Assembly: GCA_036365515.1 (NCBI GenBank)
Contig: CM070874.1
Span: 167,523,297-167,587,296 of the forward strand
Direction of reading: 5' to 3'
Source: Torymus aiolomorphi
Taxonomy: Eukaryota > Arthropoda > Insecta > Hymenoptera > Torymidae
Length of the DNA: 64,000 nt
Shown here: one piece after another, positions 35,836 to 48,272 of the stretch
Layout of the letters: each line of letters opens with the position of its first letter
Numbering within the stretch: the first letter of the stretch is position 1
Position numbers and translations under genes: made by a program
Notes under the pieces: model-generated
Told to the model about the DNA's origin: nothing
Databases searched by the model: none
What the model saw: only the letters and a program-made list of their open reading frames with translations

Positions 35836-36826
35836 CAGATATTGTAATGGATGATTTGGAGAAACATTGCTTACGAGAATTAGAACTACAGTATGACTGT
35901 ACCCCTATTTTTTATTACAGATATGTTGACGGCACACTTACTTGTGTCAAAAAACAACATATTGACGCAGTAATTAATGCTTATGACAAAAATCTAAAAT
36001 TTACTTATGAACTAGAAGATAATAATAAAATTAATTTTTTAGACATGACATTAATTAGAATTGACAATACAATTTTAACAAATTGGTATCAAAAACCGAC
36101 ATCATCTGGACGTGTAATCAATTATTTCTCAAATCATCCAACACAGCAAAAAAAGAATATTATCTTTGACTTAGTTGATAGGGCGTTTTTACTCTCGGAT
36201 TCCAATTTTCACGTAGACAATAAAAAACTCATCAAGAAAATTTTAAGTAATAATGATTATCCGATGTGGTTTATGGAAAAACATATTTAGATCAGATTAA
36301 AAAAACTTAAGTATGGCGATACACATAATACACACAAAATCACTATGAAAAGTTACCAAAATTGTCTTTAACGTTTAATAAAGATTTTAATAGTCTATCT
36401 AAGGTTTTAAAATCTCACAACATTTGTACAATCCCATTATTGAATAAAAGTTTGTCTTCGATCATTCGGTTAGGTAAAGATATAACTAAAAAATGGGATC
36501 GTACGAATGTGGTGTACAAATTTGATTGTCTTAATTGCTCTGCTACATATATAGGAGAAACTAAAAGATCATTATACACGCCCATTAATGAGCACAAAAC
36601 GAACAAACATAAAGATTCTGTTGTCAGTACACATCGATTGGAAAATAGACATGAATTCGATTGGGAAAATACATATGTCGTAGATTTTGAAAGCAATTAC
36701 AAAAAAAGACGGATTTCCGAAATGATCTATATAAAAAACAATAAAAATAGTATTAACAAAAAGGAAGATATCCAAAGACTATGCACAATGTATTTTCCCA
36801 TTATTAACGAACTTGATACCATATAA
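35836..36826 (+). pseudogene. PLE-3 RT C-terminus and GIY-YIG, plus copy (truncated)
   Basis: Begins at LADIVMDDLEKH, downstream of most RT motifs. YRYVDGTL stands where the family has YVDD, so the second catalytic Asp is lost (D to G). After a stop near 36288 and a small shift, the GIY-YIG domain reads VVYKFDC, ATYIGETKRSL and NEHKTN, ending at a natural stop. Confidence 0.83.
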
Positions 36827-36991
36827 CTCTTTATGTAAACATCGTCCGGTGTATATAAATACAGCATATGTGTTATTGTCTTCAGTCGATAATAACATCG
36901 GATCGACGTATGATATATACGTTTATTATTTTTGGTAATTTTGATTTTTGTATTTATGCGTCGTTGTTTAATTGTCTTTTATATATAGTTA

Positions 36992-37005
36992 GAAGTATGT
37001 TTTTA
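36992..37005. repeat. Target-site duplication of PLE-3, right copy
   Basis: GAAGTATGTTTTTA, identical to 34083-34096. Confidence 0.85.
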
Positions 37006-37057
37006 TTATTACCAATTTGTAATGGTACATTATAATTCAAAACTTTTTCTTTTAGGT

Positions 37058-38269
37058 CTATGACGTTTTTTGTTTTCTATTTTGAATCGTGTGCTCGCTG
37101 CTCAATGTTTTATAATTGTATAACATGTTAACAATAGTTTTCCTCGCATTATTCATGTTTGCTTCACTGAAGGTGTACGTACTGCTTGTACAAATTGTGT
37201 AAACCCAGCTGCATAAATGCACACCACAATTGTTATAATTGTGTGGTACTCCTGTTTGTTTTGGGATGTTTTTGGGTACATATAGTGTCCACTGAGACCA
37301 TGGTAATCCACTTTTTTTTGATCTTACTATAGGTTGACTGAACATATTCATGAAGGCACATAAATGAGGAATTAAATTTTGCGGCGGAGAAAGATGGAGT
37401 GAATCTAGATAGAGGAATATTTTAAATGAAGGAACAACAACAAGCAAACTCCAATGATTACAATCACTTCGATGAACAGGTAAAATCCAGAAATCAAACT
37501 CCCAAATATTTCTTCTACTCGCCCATTCAATCCACATATCACTCAAGAAGTCATGACGCAACAGTGACTGAACAAAAAATGTGTCGTAGTTAAGGATGTT
37601 CAATGGGCTGTTTCTAATTGCAATGCTTATAAACGCATTTATAATACTGTCGTCTATTTCATTGTTTTCACTCACAGTCAGAGTTGACATGCCGTTGGTT
37701 CTTAACTGTATACCATTAACCACGATGTTGGCGGAAGGAAAATTTGTAGGATAAGTAGCATTCTTTAAAAATAAATCAAACATTTTTAGCGAGTGGCAGG
37801 ATTCACTATTAATTGACATATTTTTAGTACATATTGTACTTTTATTTGAAAAAATTTCTTCAGTTGCATATGTTTCGCTGTCTTTATTGGAAATCAAAAG
37901 GGCACTGTCTAATTTTTTGTTATTGACTGTAAGAAAATGTTCTCGATCATCATTTTCCACGCTGCTTGTAAATGAGAGATCATCGTCATCTTTTTTATCT
38001 TTTTTCTTATCAGATTTTAAATATTTGGATTGCTTGAAGTATCTATTTTCACCTTTTGGACGAATCCTTTGCTTTTTGTGCACCCAAACCTCTACGGCTG
38101 TTTTCTTTCCATTCTTTTTAATTGATTTTTTTCTATTATTTTGCAGTCTTTTAACTTTCTTACCAGTTCTCTGTTTAGCTGTTTTTGTTTGTCGTTCTTT
38201 TTTACCAACATTTAATTTTCTACGTGTAGTTTTTGTCAGAAACGGTCTTTCTTTTATTTTGTTCAGCAC
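37058..38269 (-). pseudogene. Ulp1-like (C48) cysteine protease region of a MULE-type transposon
   Basis: A 403-residue open frame, probably the C-terminal part of the larger protein encoded by 40512-37058. Residues 1-95 are extremely Lys/Arg-rich, as in a nuclear-localisation or DNA-binding tail, followed by an acidic stretch. The C-terminal ~180 residues carry the papain-like Ulp1 triad: NHWSLLVV (H272), LYLDSL (D289) and NNCGVHLC (C348), with a candidate oxyanion Gln at 338. Ulp1/SENP enzymes cleave SUMO or related proteins; what a transposon uses one for is unknown. ATG at 38269 may be internal, because the preceding frame (38738-38271) ends within two bases of it. The triad is intact, while the upstream transposase is broken. 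Confidence 0.8.
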
Positions 38270-38270
38270 A

Positions 38271-38738
38271 CTACCTTTCCAATTTTTGAACCAGTCTTGG
38301 AATCATAATTCGTCTTTCTCCGCTTAATTCAATATGCTTTTTAATTTTGAATAGATTTTCAGCAGTAGCATTGCTATAACGCGCGTAGCCATATCTGACA
38401 ATTCCTGCTGCTGACCATAGTGCGTAAAATGGAAGTAAACTGTCCAAAACATAATTAACTAAATCTTCTGAATAATAAATATTTTGAACTTGGGTGCAAC
38501 TAGCATTTTGAATTATTTCTTCCTTCATTGTTTTGAAGGATTTATAATATAGAGACGATTCTATTTTTTGATTGATTGGGATTTGATAATCAGAATCTAA
38601 TATTTTATTTTCATTGTCATCTTCAGTATGGCATTGATCCAATTTATTTTGGATGAGATCTTCAAATCCAGCAACTTCTTTATTAACCCCAAAAATCAAA
38701 ATGAAAGCTTCAAATGGAACTACGAATGAATTAAGCAT
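38271..38738 (-). pseudogene. Region linking MULE-type transposase and Ulp1 domain
   Basis: A 155-residue frame overlapping the end of the transposase frame (38720) in a different phase and abutting the Lys-rich Ulp1 frame. It probably continues the transposase after a frameshift near 38730. It contains Trp/Tyr-rich LLPFYALWSAAGIVRYGYAR. I recognise no domain. It shows that 40512-37058 was probably one coding unit. Confidence 0.6.
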
Positions 38739-39900
38739 GCCATTAGATTTATAGCCACTAATCGTTGCAATGAGTGCTTTTTCTTATCTGAAAAACATGC
38801 TAGGAACTCTTTTTTTGCAGCATTTATTAAGTGTGATGAACAAACGTGAAGTATTGTTAAATTCTTGTTTATATCTTTTTTATTTTCAACTTCATTAAAT
38901 ATGCAGTTCATATAATCGTATAAATTAATTGTATTAAAACAATAACATGCCGATTTCAGAAGTGCAAGACTAAAATCGGTCTCTATTTTGTGAATACGTT
39001 TCGTCGTAATTAAGCTTAACTTATCATTAAAAAACTGTAATATAAAGGTTATAGCAGATTCAGTATGTATCGATGAAATGTATTCACAAATTTCTAAAGG
39101 ACAATAATAGCCTTCACTTTCTGGAACCGATAAAACGTAATAGTATATTGTCATACGTTCCTGAACATAAGGTGGTTGAGCTGCAATAGAACCTGTGGCA
39201 TCGAGGTGAAGAAAAATTTGTTTAATACTTTTGAGGTATGCCAATTGTTTCTCTGAGAATAGAATTATCATTAACGGATCTGCAGACCAAAACTGAAAAT
39301 AACCTTTTACAGTTTCTCCACAGCTATTTTCATACTGTTCTTTTAATTGTACCATAAAATTAAAAAAATCTTTATCTAAATCAAATTTCTTTCGATCATC
39401 ACTTTTTATTTTTTGTAAAATGATTTCATCAGGAGCTTTATTGAAATTCCCCTTTTCCAAAACATCTTCTGATTTGGCATTAAGCATACTCCATTTTAAT
39501 ACTTTAGGAGATGCATTTGCCATTTCTTTAGCTAATGTTTCTCTATAAGGTTGCCTTATTGGTCTTATATGAATCTCATTCACTGTATGGCTGATTTGAC
39601 TTGCAAGTAATACTATTACGGTGTAATCATCAAAAGGCTCGCAAATTTGTTGCTGGACTACAAATTTAAATTTTGTGCAAGAGGAATGCATACATTTTGT
39701 TTCTGCGTTAAAATGTACGATTGAAGTAGATGTAGATTTTCTACATTTACTCCACTGGAACGACAATACGCAATAAGGGTATTTTTTTCAAAATACTCAT
39801 TAAATTTGTCTGTCCATCCACGTTTCAACGTAGTGCTTCCTTCTGTCCAAAACGCAACCCAAAACTCTCTTAGAAGAACAAAACTGGCACTCTCGATTAC
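38720..39900 (-). pseudogene. MULE-like DDE transposase core
   Basis: The main frame (39766-38720) has the MULE signature order: first Asp in FLHLDATGS (D189), second Asp in KIETDFSLALL (D264), then HVCSSHLINAAKKEF, a C/H motif like that of Mutator transposases. The third acidic residue should lie after the frame end. An N-terminal Cys/His cluster (WSKCRK ... KCMHSSCTKF) resembles the zinc region before MULE cores. An extra segment up to about 39900 (REFWVAFWTEGST, RGWTDKFNEYF) is in another frame, so there is at least one shift near 39760. The gene is flanked by inverted satellite arms, as in FB/NOF. Zisupton, which also carries Ulp1, is an alternative family. Confidence 0.72.
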
Positions 39901-39978
39901 TCATTTGTTAACATCGTATTTAAATTTAATAACTGTATGTTTTGATGAAGACATCCAGCTTTTATGAGTCTCAACCTC

Positions 39979-40512
39979 TTACCCTGTCAAATCTGGGAAG
40001 TCAAAAGAACTTTGCATATCTTCATTTTTATTCAACGCTTCTAACTTAACTGCTGCATTAGAAACTACTTTATACTGATTTTCTTCCGATACAGCTGTTG
40101 ATTCATTTACATCAGAAAGAAATATATTAGTTACATGTTCTTCCGTAGAATCGTCAATTATACATGTAGCGGGCAATTCAGCTACTGTATTATTTGTTTC
40201 CGATGTAGCAAATTATGTGATGGCTGTATCGGGACAAGTTTTTCCGTTTTGTTTGTTACCTTGAGTAAGTAATAAAATTTTATTAAAATTATATGAAAAA
40301 GTAGCTTTACATCTTGATTGATATTTTTTAATAGTTGGTGAATCTTGAATGTGTGATAAAATAAATGAACAAAGTTCAAACCAAACATTCATACGCCACG
40401 GTTGTTCATTTAAAAAACTAATGAAATCATCTACACTTAAATCATACTTCCTATGCATACATAAAATAGCATTGATAATTTGGTCTGGCCTAATAGTTTG
40501 CAATTTAAACAT
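39979..40512 (-). pseudogene. N-terminal region of the MULE/Ulp1 gene (unrecognised)
   Basis: Two frames, 40512-40213 (MFKLQTIRPDQIINAIL) and 40176-39979 (acidic, Ser-rich), precede the transposase with small gaps and the same orientation. The first starts with ATG and could be the true protein start; about 540 bp separate it from the first transposase-like residues. No domain recognised. Stop codons near 40215 and 39979 interrupt it. Confidence 0.5.
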
Positions 40513-41600
40513 CTTTTAAAGTAAAGGGACTAGCAATCAACTAAAAATCATCTAGAAATCAAAGTATGCGAAGTAGCATGCAAGAAGTGATTGCAGGAAA
40601 AAATTTTGAATAACTGATACTTATAAAGTTACATACGTCTTTGTAGACAATTATTACAAGTAAACATGTTACTAACACTAAAATATAAATTAAACGGATG
40701 CAGTAAAAATTCTAAGAGTTACATGGTAGAATGATACCGAGGGTTACAGGAAATAGCTTTAAAAAACTTATACATTAGTATATAAACTTAAAGTGCGTCA
40801 AATTGAACCAGCAGAAATATTCAATAGGTTAGATTTTCAAATAAGGTAGGCATGTTTTAAAAAAAAAACCTAAAATACAATGTATAAAGACCAATATAGT
40901 TAATGAAAAAAAATGTATTTGAAAAACATGCGGAATACAGTGGAAACAATTTACATTTAACCTTTAGACCATCGCTTTGCCGCTATAGTTGCTCAGATAT
41001 TGGTCCGACCTTTGGCTTAGTAGTATAAGGAACTTATGCATGGATTTTTACGACAAAAGTTGCCACTATTCGATGTCAAAAATAGCGGCGGTCTAAAGGA
41101 TAATCTTAAGAGAAAAAACCTCAACTGTATATTAGGTGCAAAATATGAGCAAATGACTATAGCAAGAGTAATAAATAACCGAATGCCCAATCAATCCAAA
41201 GTGATTAAAAACTTCTTTTAAAGAATAAAATTCATTTTAAATCAAAAGACTATAAAGACTTTAATTAAAGTACACATATATTATTTCGATTTATGGACCA
41301 AAAGATGAAAATCATATATGGAAAGAAAACGGCAGAGATTAATCGCTCACTTACAAAATATAGTATAGTATGACGTCCGGAGAAATATTTTTCAACTCGA
41401 CACCACGTACTGACGAAAAAAATAATCTCAACCAAAATCAATGAGAATGTTTATTCATCAATGATATACTTATATAATGTACCATTGATTGATTTACGTA
41501 AAACTAATTGGCACAATTTTGGGAAATTCCTATTTTAAAAGGTGTTACTATTTACATGTCGAAAAACTAAGTTTCTCGCACATGCTTAATTATTTAATAG
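40513..41600. other. Non-coding stretch between MULE gene and right satellite arm
   Basis: AT-rich. A 61-residue plus frame (41036-41221: DVKNSGGLKDNLKRKNLNC) is not recognised and probably not a gene. It may include the 5' control region of the minus-strand MULE gene. Confidence 0.4.
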
Positions 41601-43720
41601 AGAGAATGTTGTTATGCCGCAGCCATTGTTGAAATGTAAAAAAATTGATTCTTGCCACGTATTTATTTATTCAACAATGATAAAATTTGTATGCAATGTT
41701 CTATATTGTTATATGATATTTGTGTGTAGAAGAATAATAATCAAGCCTAATTTTGGCCAACTCCTACTTTGCGTTTGGAAGGTGTATATAAACAAACAGA
41801 ACACTGTTATTCCGCCACCGATTATACTTAGAGTTATTTTTATACTCGAAAGGAAGAAGTTTGTGCAGTTTAGGCCTATTCGTACTTTGCGTTCCGAAGT
41901 TATTCTCGGATAAAAGACAAAAATCTGTTTCTGAATAATGAACTTAATTATTTAACAATGATAAAATTGCTATACCATGTTCTACCTTGTTTTAGGATAT
42001 TTATGTATTTAAGAACAAGAAGTGGTTAATTCCTACTATGAGTTTGGGACCCATACGTGGTTTAAATATCAAAACTTCGAATTTTGCAACTTCATTGTTT
42101 ATTTAATAATGAACATGTTATATCTTACAGTCCATTCTGGTCGGAAAAATTTTTCTGTTTAAGAAAAAGGACCTTGTGCAATTAAAGCCGAGTCCTACTT
42201 TGCGTTTGAAAGCTGTACTCGTTTAAAACTCAAAACATCGATATTTGCTACTTAATTGTTTATTTAACAATGGTAACTTGTTATACCGCGGCCCATCTTG
42301 TTCAGGAATATTTTTATGTTTAACATGAAGTAGCTTCTGAGGTCTAGGTAAATTCCTACTTTTTGCCTTTGGGAGCTATACGAGGGTGAAATCTCAAAAC
42401 ACCGATTTTTGCAACTTAATTGTTTATTTAACATTGATAATGTTGTTATACCACGGCCAATCCTGCACATAAATATTGTTATGCTCAAGATAAAGGACCT
42501 TGTGAAATTTGGTCCGATTCGTACTTTGCGTTCGGAAGCTATACGAGGTTAAAATCACGAAACATCGAATTTGGCAACTTAATTGTTTATGTAAAATTGG
42601 TAATGTTATTATACCACGGCCCATTCTGTTCGGGAATATTTTAATGCTTATAATAAAGTAGCCTGTGCAATATAGGCCAATTCGTACATTGCGTTTGAAA
42701 ACTATACGAGGTTAAAATCTCAAAAAAAACGAATTTAGCTACTTAATTGTTTATTTAACATTGATAATGTTGTTATACCACTGCCAATTCTCTCCGGGAA
42801 TATTTTTATGGTTAATATAAAGTAGCCTGTGCAATATAGGCCAATTTCTACTTTGCGTTTGGAAGCTATACGGGGTTGAAATCTCAAAACACCGAATTTT
42901 GCAACTTAATTGTTTATTTAACATTGATAATGTTGTTATACCACGGCCAATCCTGCACATAAATATTGTTATGCTCAAGATAAAGGACCTTTTGCAATTT
43001 GGTCCTATTCGTACTTTGCGTCCGGAAGCTATACGAGGTTAAAATCACAAAAAACCGAATTTAGCTACTTAATTGTTTATTTAACATTGATAATGTTGTT
43101 ATACCACGGCCCATTCTGTTCGGGAATATTTTAATACTTATGATAAAGTAGCCTGTGCAATATAGGCCAATTCCTACGTTGCGTTTGGAAGCTATACGAG
43201 GTTGAAATCTCAAAAAACCGAATTTAGCTACTTAATTGTTTATTTAACATTGATAATGTTGTTATACCACTGCCAATTCTCTTCGGGAATATTTTTATGC
43301 TTAATATAAAGTAGCCTGTGCAATATAGGCCAATTCCTACTTTGCGTTTGGAAGCTATACGAGGGTGAAATCTCAAAACACCGAATTTTGCAACTTAATT
43401 GTTTATTTAACATTGAGAATGTTGTTATACCATGGCCAATTCTCTTCGGGAATTTTTTTATGCTTAAGATAAAGTAGTCTGTGCAATATAGGCCAATTTC
43501 TACTTTGCGTTTGGAAGCTATACAAGGTTGAAATCTTAAAACACCGAATTTTGCAACTTATTGTTTATTTAACAATGATAAGCTTGTTATACCGCTTCCG
43601 ATCTTGTTTAGCAATAAGTTTATGCTCAAGATAAAGAAGCCTGTGCAATATGAGCTAATTTTTACTTTGCGTTTGGAAGCTGTACTCGTTTAAAACTCAA
43701 GAGATCGATACTTGCATCTT
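41600..43720 (-). repeat. 162-bp satellite, right arm (inverted)
   Basis: About twelve units in the opposite orientation to the left arm (AACTTAATTGTTTATTTAAC, TTGTTATACCACGGCC, CTTTGCGTTTGGAAGCTATA). Degenerate before about 41750, more regular from 42340 on. Confidence 0.9.
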
Positions 43721-43906
43721 ATTTATCTATTTATGATTATTTAATTGTAAAATAAATTAAATTGGTATTTTTGCAATATTAATGATGGTTGCATTATATT
43801 ATACAAATTTTCAGTTATATTACTTCTAATAAGGTTTTTTTGAGTATTAAATTTTTCTGGTATTGTGACCGTCACGGCTGCTGCGTGTCTGCCAACTTCA
43901 GGTTCA
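43705..43906. repeat. Fold-back terminal inverted repeat, right
   Basis: Reverse complement of 25124-25320 apart from small indels. Ends GCCAACTTCAGGTTCA. Confidence 0.85.
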
Positions 43907-44757
43907 ATAAATCTGCCTATGTCAATGGATTACCGGAAGGTAATCTGGCTAGACTTCCAAACACCACCTCGTAAGGAGTGTGTTTGGTGCTCTCAGATAT
44001 AGATGTATTATAATTTAGCACTGCCAGATCCAACCATTCATCCCATTCATGGTGTTTATCGGTATATTGTTTTAAAAAGTTACCCAATGCATGGTGTGAT
44101 CTTTCTAAAGAACCATTTGACTGTGGATGAAAGGCGGTTGTCTTCAATTTCTTGATTTTAAATCTTTTTGCTACTCTTTTCATGAACTTAGTCAGAAAAT
44201 TTTGTCCCTGCTCAGTTAGTACGACTCTAGGAGAACCAAAAATACATATAAATTTTTTATGAAAGCATCAGCAATTGTTATTGATAGAGTATTTCTTAAA
44301 GGTACAGCTAAACAAAACTTTGAAAGCTGGTCCGGCATAGTAAGAATATACTCGAAATTATTCTTAGTTTTCTGTAATGGGCCTACAATATCCATAGCAA
44401 TCTTATCAAAAACAATGCCGGGCGTGTCCATAATCACCATAGGCTGTTTTGTTTTTAACCTAGTTAATTTCTTTAATTGGCAATTTAAATATTGCTCAAT
44501 GCGTCTTTGTATATCTTCTTTAAGATTTTCCCAAAAATAATCCTGCCTAATTCTATTAGACGTTTTAGGCACACCACGATGACCACCAATTGGAGAGTCC
44601 TGTAATTCCTAAAATATTTGACCTCTTTTTTCTTCTGGTGCATATTTCAATGAATTTTTGCAAACTATGATTTTAATTAGTAATTGATTAAATCTAATTT
44701 TAATAATCCTACTATTTCTAACCATTTTAAATTTTCTATATCTTCACTATCAAGGAG
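43907..44757 (-). pseudogene. Ty3/gypsy integrase fragment
   Basis: Reads from the integrase zinc region (DSPIGGHRGVPKTSNRIRQD, near 44600) through the core (DKIAMDIVGPL, first Asp) to SNGSLERSHHAL with the catalytic Glu and YEVVFG. The second catalytic Asp is replaced: the family LTDQG motif reads LTEQG (near 44215). Lesions include an in-frame TAG near 44610, a frameshift near 44215 and a degraded CxxC (LNCQLKK). The gene stops at the fold-back element's right end. It may be the 3' part of the gypsy at 54950-59486. Confidence 0.85.
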
Positions 44758-45275
44758 CGCGGGAGCGCTCCGACGGCAAGTATAGAAGAAGCCTGAAGGA
44801 GCGATGACCCGCGCTACTTATACATTGAAATGGATGCGCCAGAATTTCACTAATTTTTTACGCCTTGGAATTATGTGTTTATCTAATATATAATGTATCA
44901 ATGGATAGTTGTTTTGATGTATTACATGCATAAAAATTTTCAATTAAAAATATGCCGCCGTTTTCAAGTTATATTAGGGTAAAAAATTCGAGGACCGATT
45001 CCTTTTCAGATTTTCTTTCTTTTCTCCTTCCTTCAGACCTCGATTAGCTGTTTTGTTCCGACCGTTGCTCTCTCGTGATTGGTCTATCATATATATCTCC
45101 TCCACAGTCTACAGCTCTATGCTCTGTGAGAGATAGAAAGAGAGAGCCCAGCCACGGTGCTATTGCTTTATAAACTGCCGCATACATATAGCATACATAT
45201 ATATTAGTATATAACCTGTCGCATATGTATGTATAGGTTATTATAAGTAGTGAGGTATAAATAACAATCTGATTA
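44758..45275. other. Unassigned stretch between gypsy integrase and M2
   Basis: Contains a GC-rich inverted repeat (GGAGCGC GGGA GCGCTCC, 44755-44772) and a run of short ATACATATA motifs. No coding sequence. The M2 target TA is at its right end. Confidence 0.4.
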
Positions 45276-45277
45276 TA

Positions 45278-46370
45278 CACGGTGACCCATTTTAATCGCC
45301 GCACCCGGATTTCTCGGAACCTAAGCCAGATAGAGAAAAATGGTTCAGACAAAAGTTATAGGGGACAAAGGGGGCCACATAATGACGCTAACGTCTTTGA
45401 CCTTGAACTTGACCTTTGAGGTTACTTCAAGGTCAAAGTGGTTTTTTCATATGGGAACACCTAGTTTTGACCCCGGAATCTGAAAGAGCGGGAAATATTA
45501 CATTCAAAATCATATTGAGAAATTTTTTCCAAGGTCATTTAAAGGTCAAATCTAGGTCAAACTCAGAAAAGTCCGTTTAAAATCGTTTTTTTCCATGAAC
45601 CACAGGCTAAGCTGGTTCAAATTGATCGTAGGATTAATAGAGGAATCCACATACCCCAAACCCGAAACTTACACATCCTAGTAAACATAACTCAAACTCG
45701 CGCATCCTAACCCCATACACTTCATGCCCTCACATGCTGAACTGTTACACCCCGGTCCCACAACCATACCCCACACCCCCCAGTCCCACACATCCCTACC
45801 CCACGCATGCTAATCCCATACACCCCAAACCCACACATCCTGAACCCTGAAAAATTTTTCTCAAGGGCAAAATGATTTTTTAACGAAAACTTTAAGATCG
45901 TTGAAGCTTCTGTTATAAATGTATTAACCTTACTTTTTGCGCTACCCAGAAACAACGACGTGGACGTAGTAAGGATTGTTTCCTTTGGGGTGCTCAATTA
46001 AAGTGAGTCCCCTTGCCTCTCACTGGTCGGGGTGCTTGATTATAGTGAGTACCCTTGCCTCTCACTGTTCGGGGTGCTTGATTATAGTGAGTCCCCTCGC
46101 CTCTCACTAATGTAAATAAATTTTTACTTAACCTCGAAGCAAGTGTTCGAAATGACGACCATTTGCTTCAAGGCACATAGTCAAGCGCCTTTAAAAATGG
46201 CTAACTGTCTTCTGCAAAGTTTGTCTCGCAATGGCAGCGCATGCTCGACGAATCCTATCCTGCATATCTGTTCTTGTAGTGGGTTGTTGCTCAAAAACAG
46301 CATTTTTTAAATACCCCCATAAATAGAAATCTGGTGATGCGAGATCGGGTGAGCAAGCAAGCCCGTTAAG
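45278..46370. repeat. M2 inverted arm, left
   Basis: Matches the reverse complement of 50655-51743. Includes TTGACCTTGAA-type motifs, a Cys/Gly-rich-looking GTGTGGGTTTGGGG-type repeat (reverse strand) near 45650-45840 and two to three copies of GGGGTGCTTGATTATAGTGAG. Confidence 0.88.
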
Positions 46371-47192
46371 CGCACCTCCTCGACCAATCCATCTGTTACC
46401 ATAGTGCTCATTCAAAAACGCCCTTACAATTCGAGCGAAATGTAGTGCTGCGCCGTCCTGCTGGAGCCACATTCTTCGTCGCGTTTCTAAATCAACATCT
46501 TCCATCAATCCAGGTAGTTCATCTCTTATTAGCGTCAAATGGGTGTGTTGATTTACATTTGCTTCAAAAAAATAAGGGCCAATCAAATATTCATTGATAA
46601 TCCCGCACCATACCATAATACTCCAACGTCTTTGATGGTTTACAGTTCTGACCCAATGAGGATTCACATCAAACCAATAATGGCAATTATGCCTATTCAG
46701 TTCCCCATCACTTTGAAATTGTGCCTCATCAGAAAAAAGAGCAAAGTTAAAAAAGTCTGGATCATTTTCTATCATTTGTAAAGCCCATTGGCAAAACACC
46801 ATACGCTGTTGGAAATGCTGAAACTGTAGCTCTTGAACCAAAGTAATATGATACGCATGATGCTGAAGCACCTTCATAATTCTTAAAAAGGTATTTCTTC
46901 GAATACCAATTTCCCTTTCGACTCGACGAGCGCTAATGTGTGGGTCAACATGAATTATTGCAAGGATAGTTACAACTCGATTATCATTTTCATCATACTC
47001 ATGGCGCCTACGTTGGCGGACCATGTGTCCACCACGAGCTCTTTGGGTTAAACGTCTGATAGCTCTATCATCAGGATGTCGTCTGTCAGGATAGCGTTCA
47101 GCATAAAGTCTTGCCGCACCATGATAAGTATTTTGGCTTGCTCCTAAAACCAAAATCATATCAACGATCTCGTTGGGCGGATAGTCAGCCAT
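46128..47192 (-). pseudogene. M2 transposase, premature stop near C-terminus
   Basis: ATG at MADYPPNEIV (a slightly longer frame begins six codons upstream). Helix-turn-helix region PHISARRVEREIGIRRNT; catalytic FALFSDEAQF, QQDGAALHF and SPDLASPDFYLWG, with 41 residues between the second and third Asp (DD41D). The open frame ends at TAA 46191-46193, where the duplicate copy in the right arm has Pro (TTT CCA AGG). Reading on gives the family C-terminus NGRHFEHLLRG and a natural stop at 46128-46130. The segment GGALNGLACSPD also departs from the WPPRSPD of its relatives. Probably inactive, though the triad is complete. Confidence 0.9.
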
Positions 47193-47493
47193 TTCAGAGC
47201 CAGCTATCAATAACTATTAAATTTAAATAGTAAAATGGTATCAAAAATATTAATAATTATAAGGTTCGCCCGTATGCGGTCACGCCTGAAAAGGAAAAAA
47301 GTTGGAAAATTACGGTAACTTTAATTAGCTAACTGTAATTGCCATAAATACTTCGTTTGTCACACTTTTTTAATTTTAAATTTTAAAATAAAATAATCGT
47401 TAAAACATTAAAGGTATTCAATTCAATAAAGCATTATTTCTTATTTTAATTGCAAATAAAACTAAAACTTCCTTTTATTTTTTTTGTTTTATA

Positions 47494-48010
47494 CCGGGTG
47501 TCCCATTCTAAAACCACCAGGCAAATATATCGAAAACTAAGGGAGATGGAAAAAAACTTAATACAAAAGTTGTAGGGTTCAGAGGGGCCCAACTGATCAT
47601 GACCTTGGTTATGACCTTGAGGTCAATGATCAAGGTCATTTGAAGGTCAAATCGATTTTTTCAAATGGGAACCCCCACTTTTGACCTCGTAAATGGAAAG
47701 AGCGGAAAATTTTACGTTCAGATATGTCCTTGAGTCAAGGTCATGGTCATGGTCATGGTCATGTTTAAAATTAAAATCAATTAACGCATCAAAACATTCC
47801 CATAATTAGGCATACGAGACAAATTTTTAAATACAAAAGTTGTATGGTTCAGAGGGGCCCAACTGATCGTAACCTTGGTTATGACCTTGTGGTCAATGAT
47901 CAAGGTCATTTGAAGGTCAAATCGATTTTTTCAAATGGGAACCCCTATTTTTGACCTCGTAAATGGAATGAGCGGAAAATTTTACTATTTTTACTATTAT
48001 CAATATTTAC
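47494..48010. repeat. M3 inverted end, left, with internal ~300-bp duplication
   Basis: The block AAAAGTTGTAGGGTTCAGAG through GGTCAAATCGATTTTTTCAA occurs twice (near 47560 and 47835). Related blocks occur about three times, inverted, at 49660-50451. Confidence 0.85.
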
Positions 48011-48272
48011 CATGGTTAACCACTTATATCAAATAATAAGAAAAGTTAATAAGTGTTGACCACCTGTATCCAATAGTGACCGGTAGTATTCAGCATTGAT
48101 CGATAATAGTCAATAATTATTACTGTTTACATCAAATTGTTTTCAAATTGAGCACACTTATATTGGCACAGAAAATTAAACTTTTTCGTTTTAAAATATT
48201 GTATAGTATAATAACATATTATTTCTTTTGTGGTGCGTTTTGATAAATAATTGCATTTACAACTAAAAAAGA

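Larger units (their letters stand above)
34097..36991. mobile_element. PLE-3: two truncated Penelope-like copies head to head
   Basis: A 2.9-kb palindromic block with an exact 14-bp TSD. The left half is a minus copy, the right half a plus copy; both are truncated within the RT domain, and they meet near 35830. Arms match from about 34271 to 36990. The left copy is longer at both ends, including a tail with a hammerhead-like motif that the right copy lacks. Sequence is clearly distinct from PLE-1 and PLE-2. Confidence 0.87.

Noticed and set aside
36880..36920. A hammerhead motif in the right arm of PLE-3
   Set aside because: The sequence around GATCGACGTATG lacks both the CUGANGA and GAAA boxes.
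37058..38269. Ulp1 gene as a host SUMO protease
   Set aside because: It abuts a transposase remnant in the same direction, has no intron/exon or UTR signs of a separate gene, and lies between inverted satellite arms; a TE origin is simpler.
44750..44775. GGAGCGC-GGGA-GCGCTCC hairpin as a Helitron 3' end
   Set aside because: On neither strand is it followed at the right distance by CTRR and T (the nearest is CTTG).
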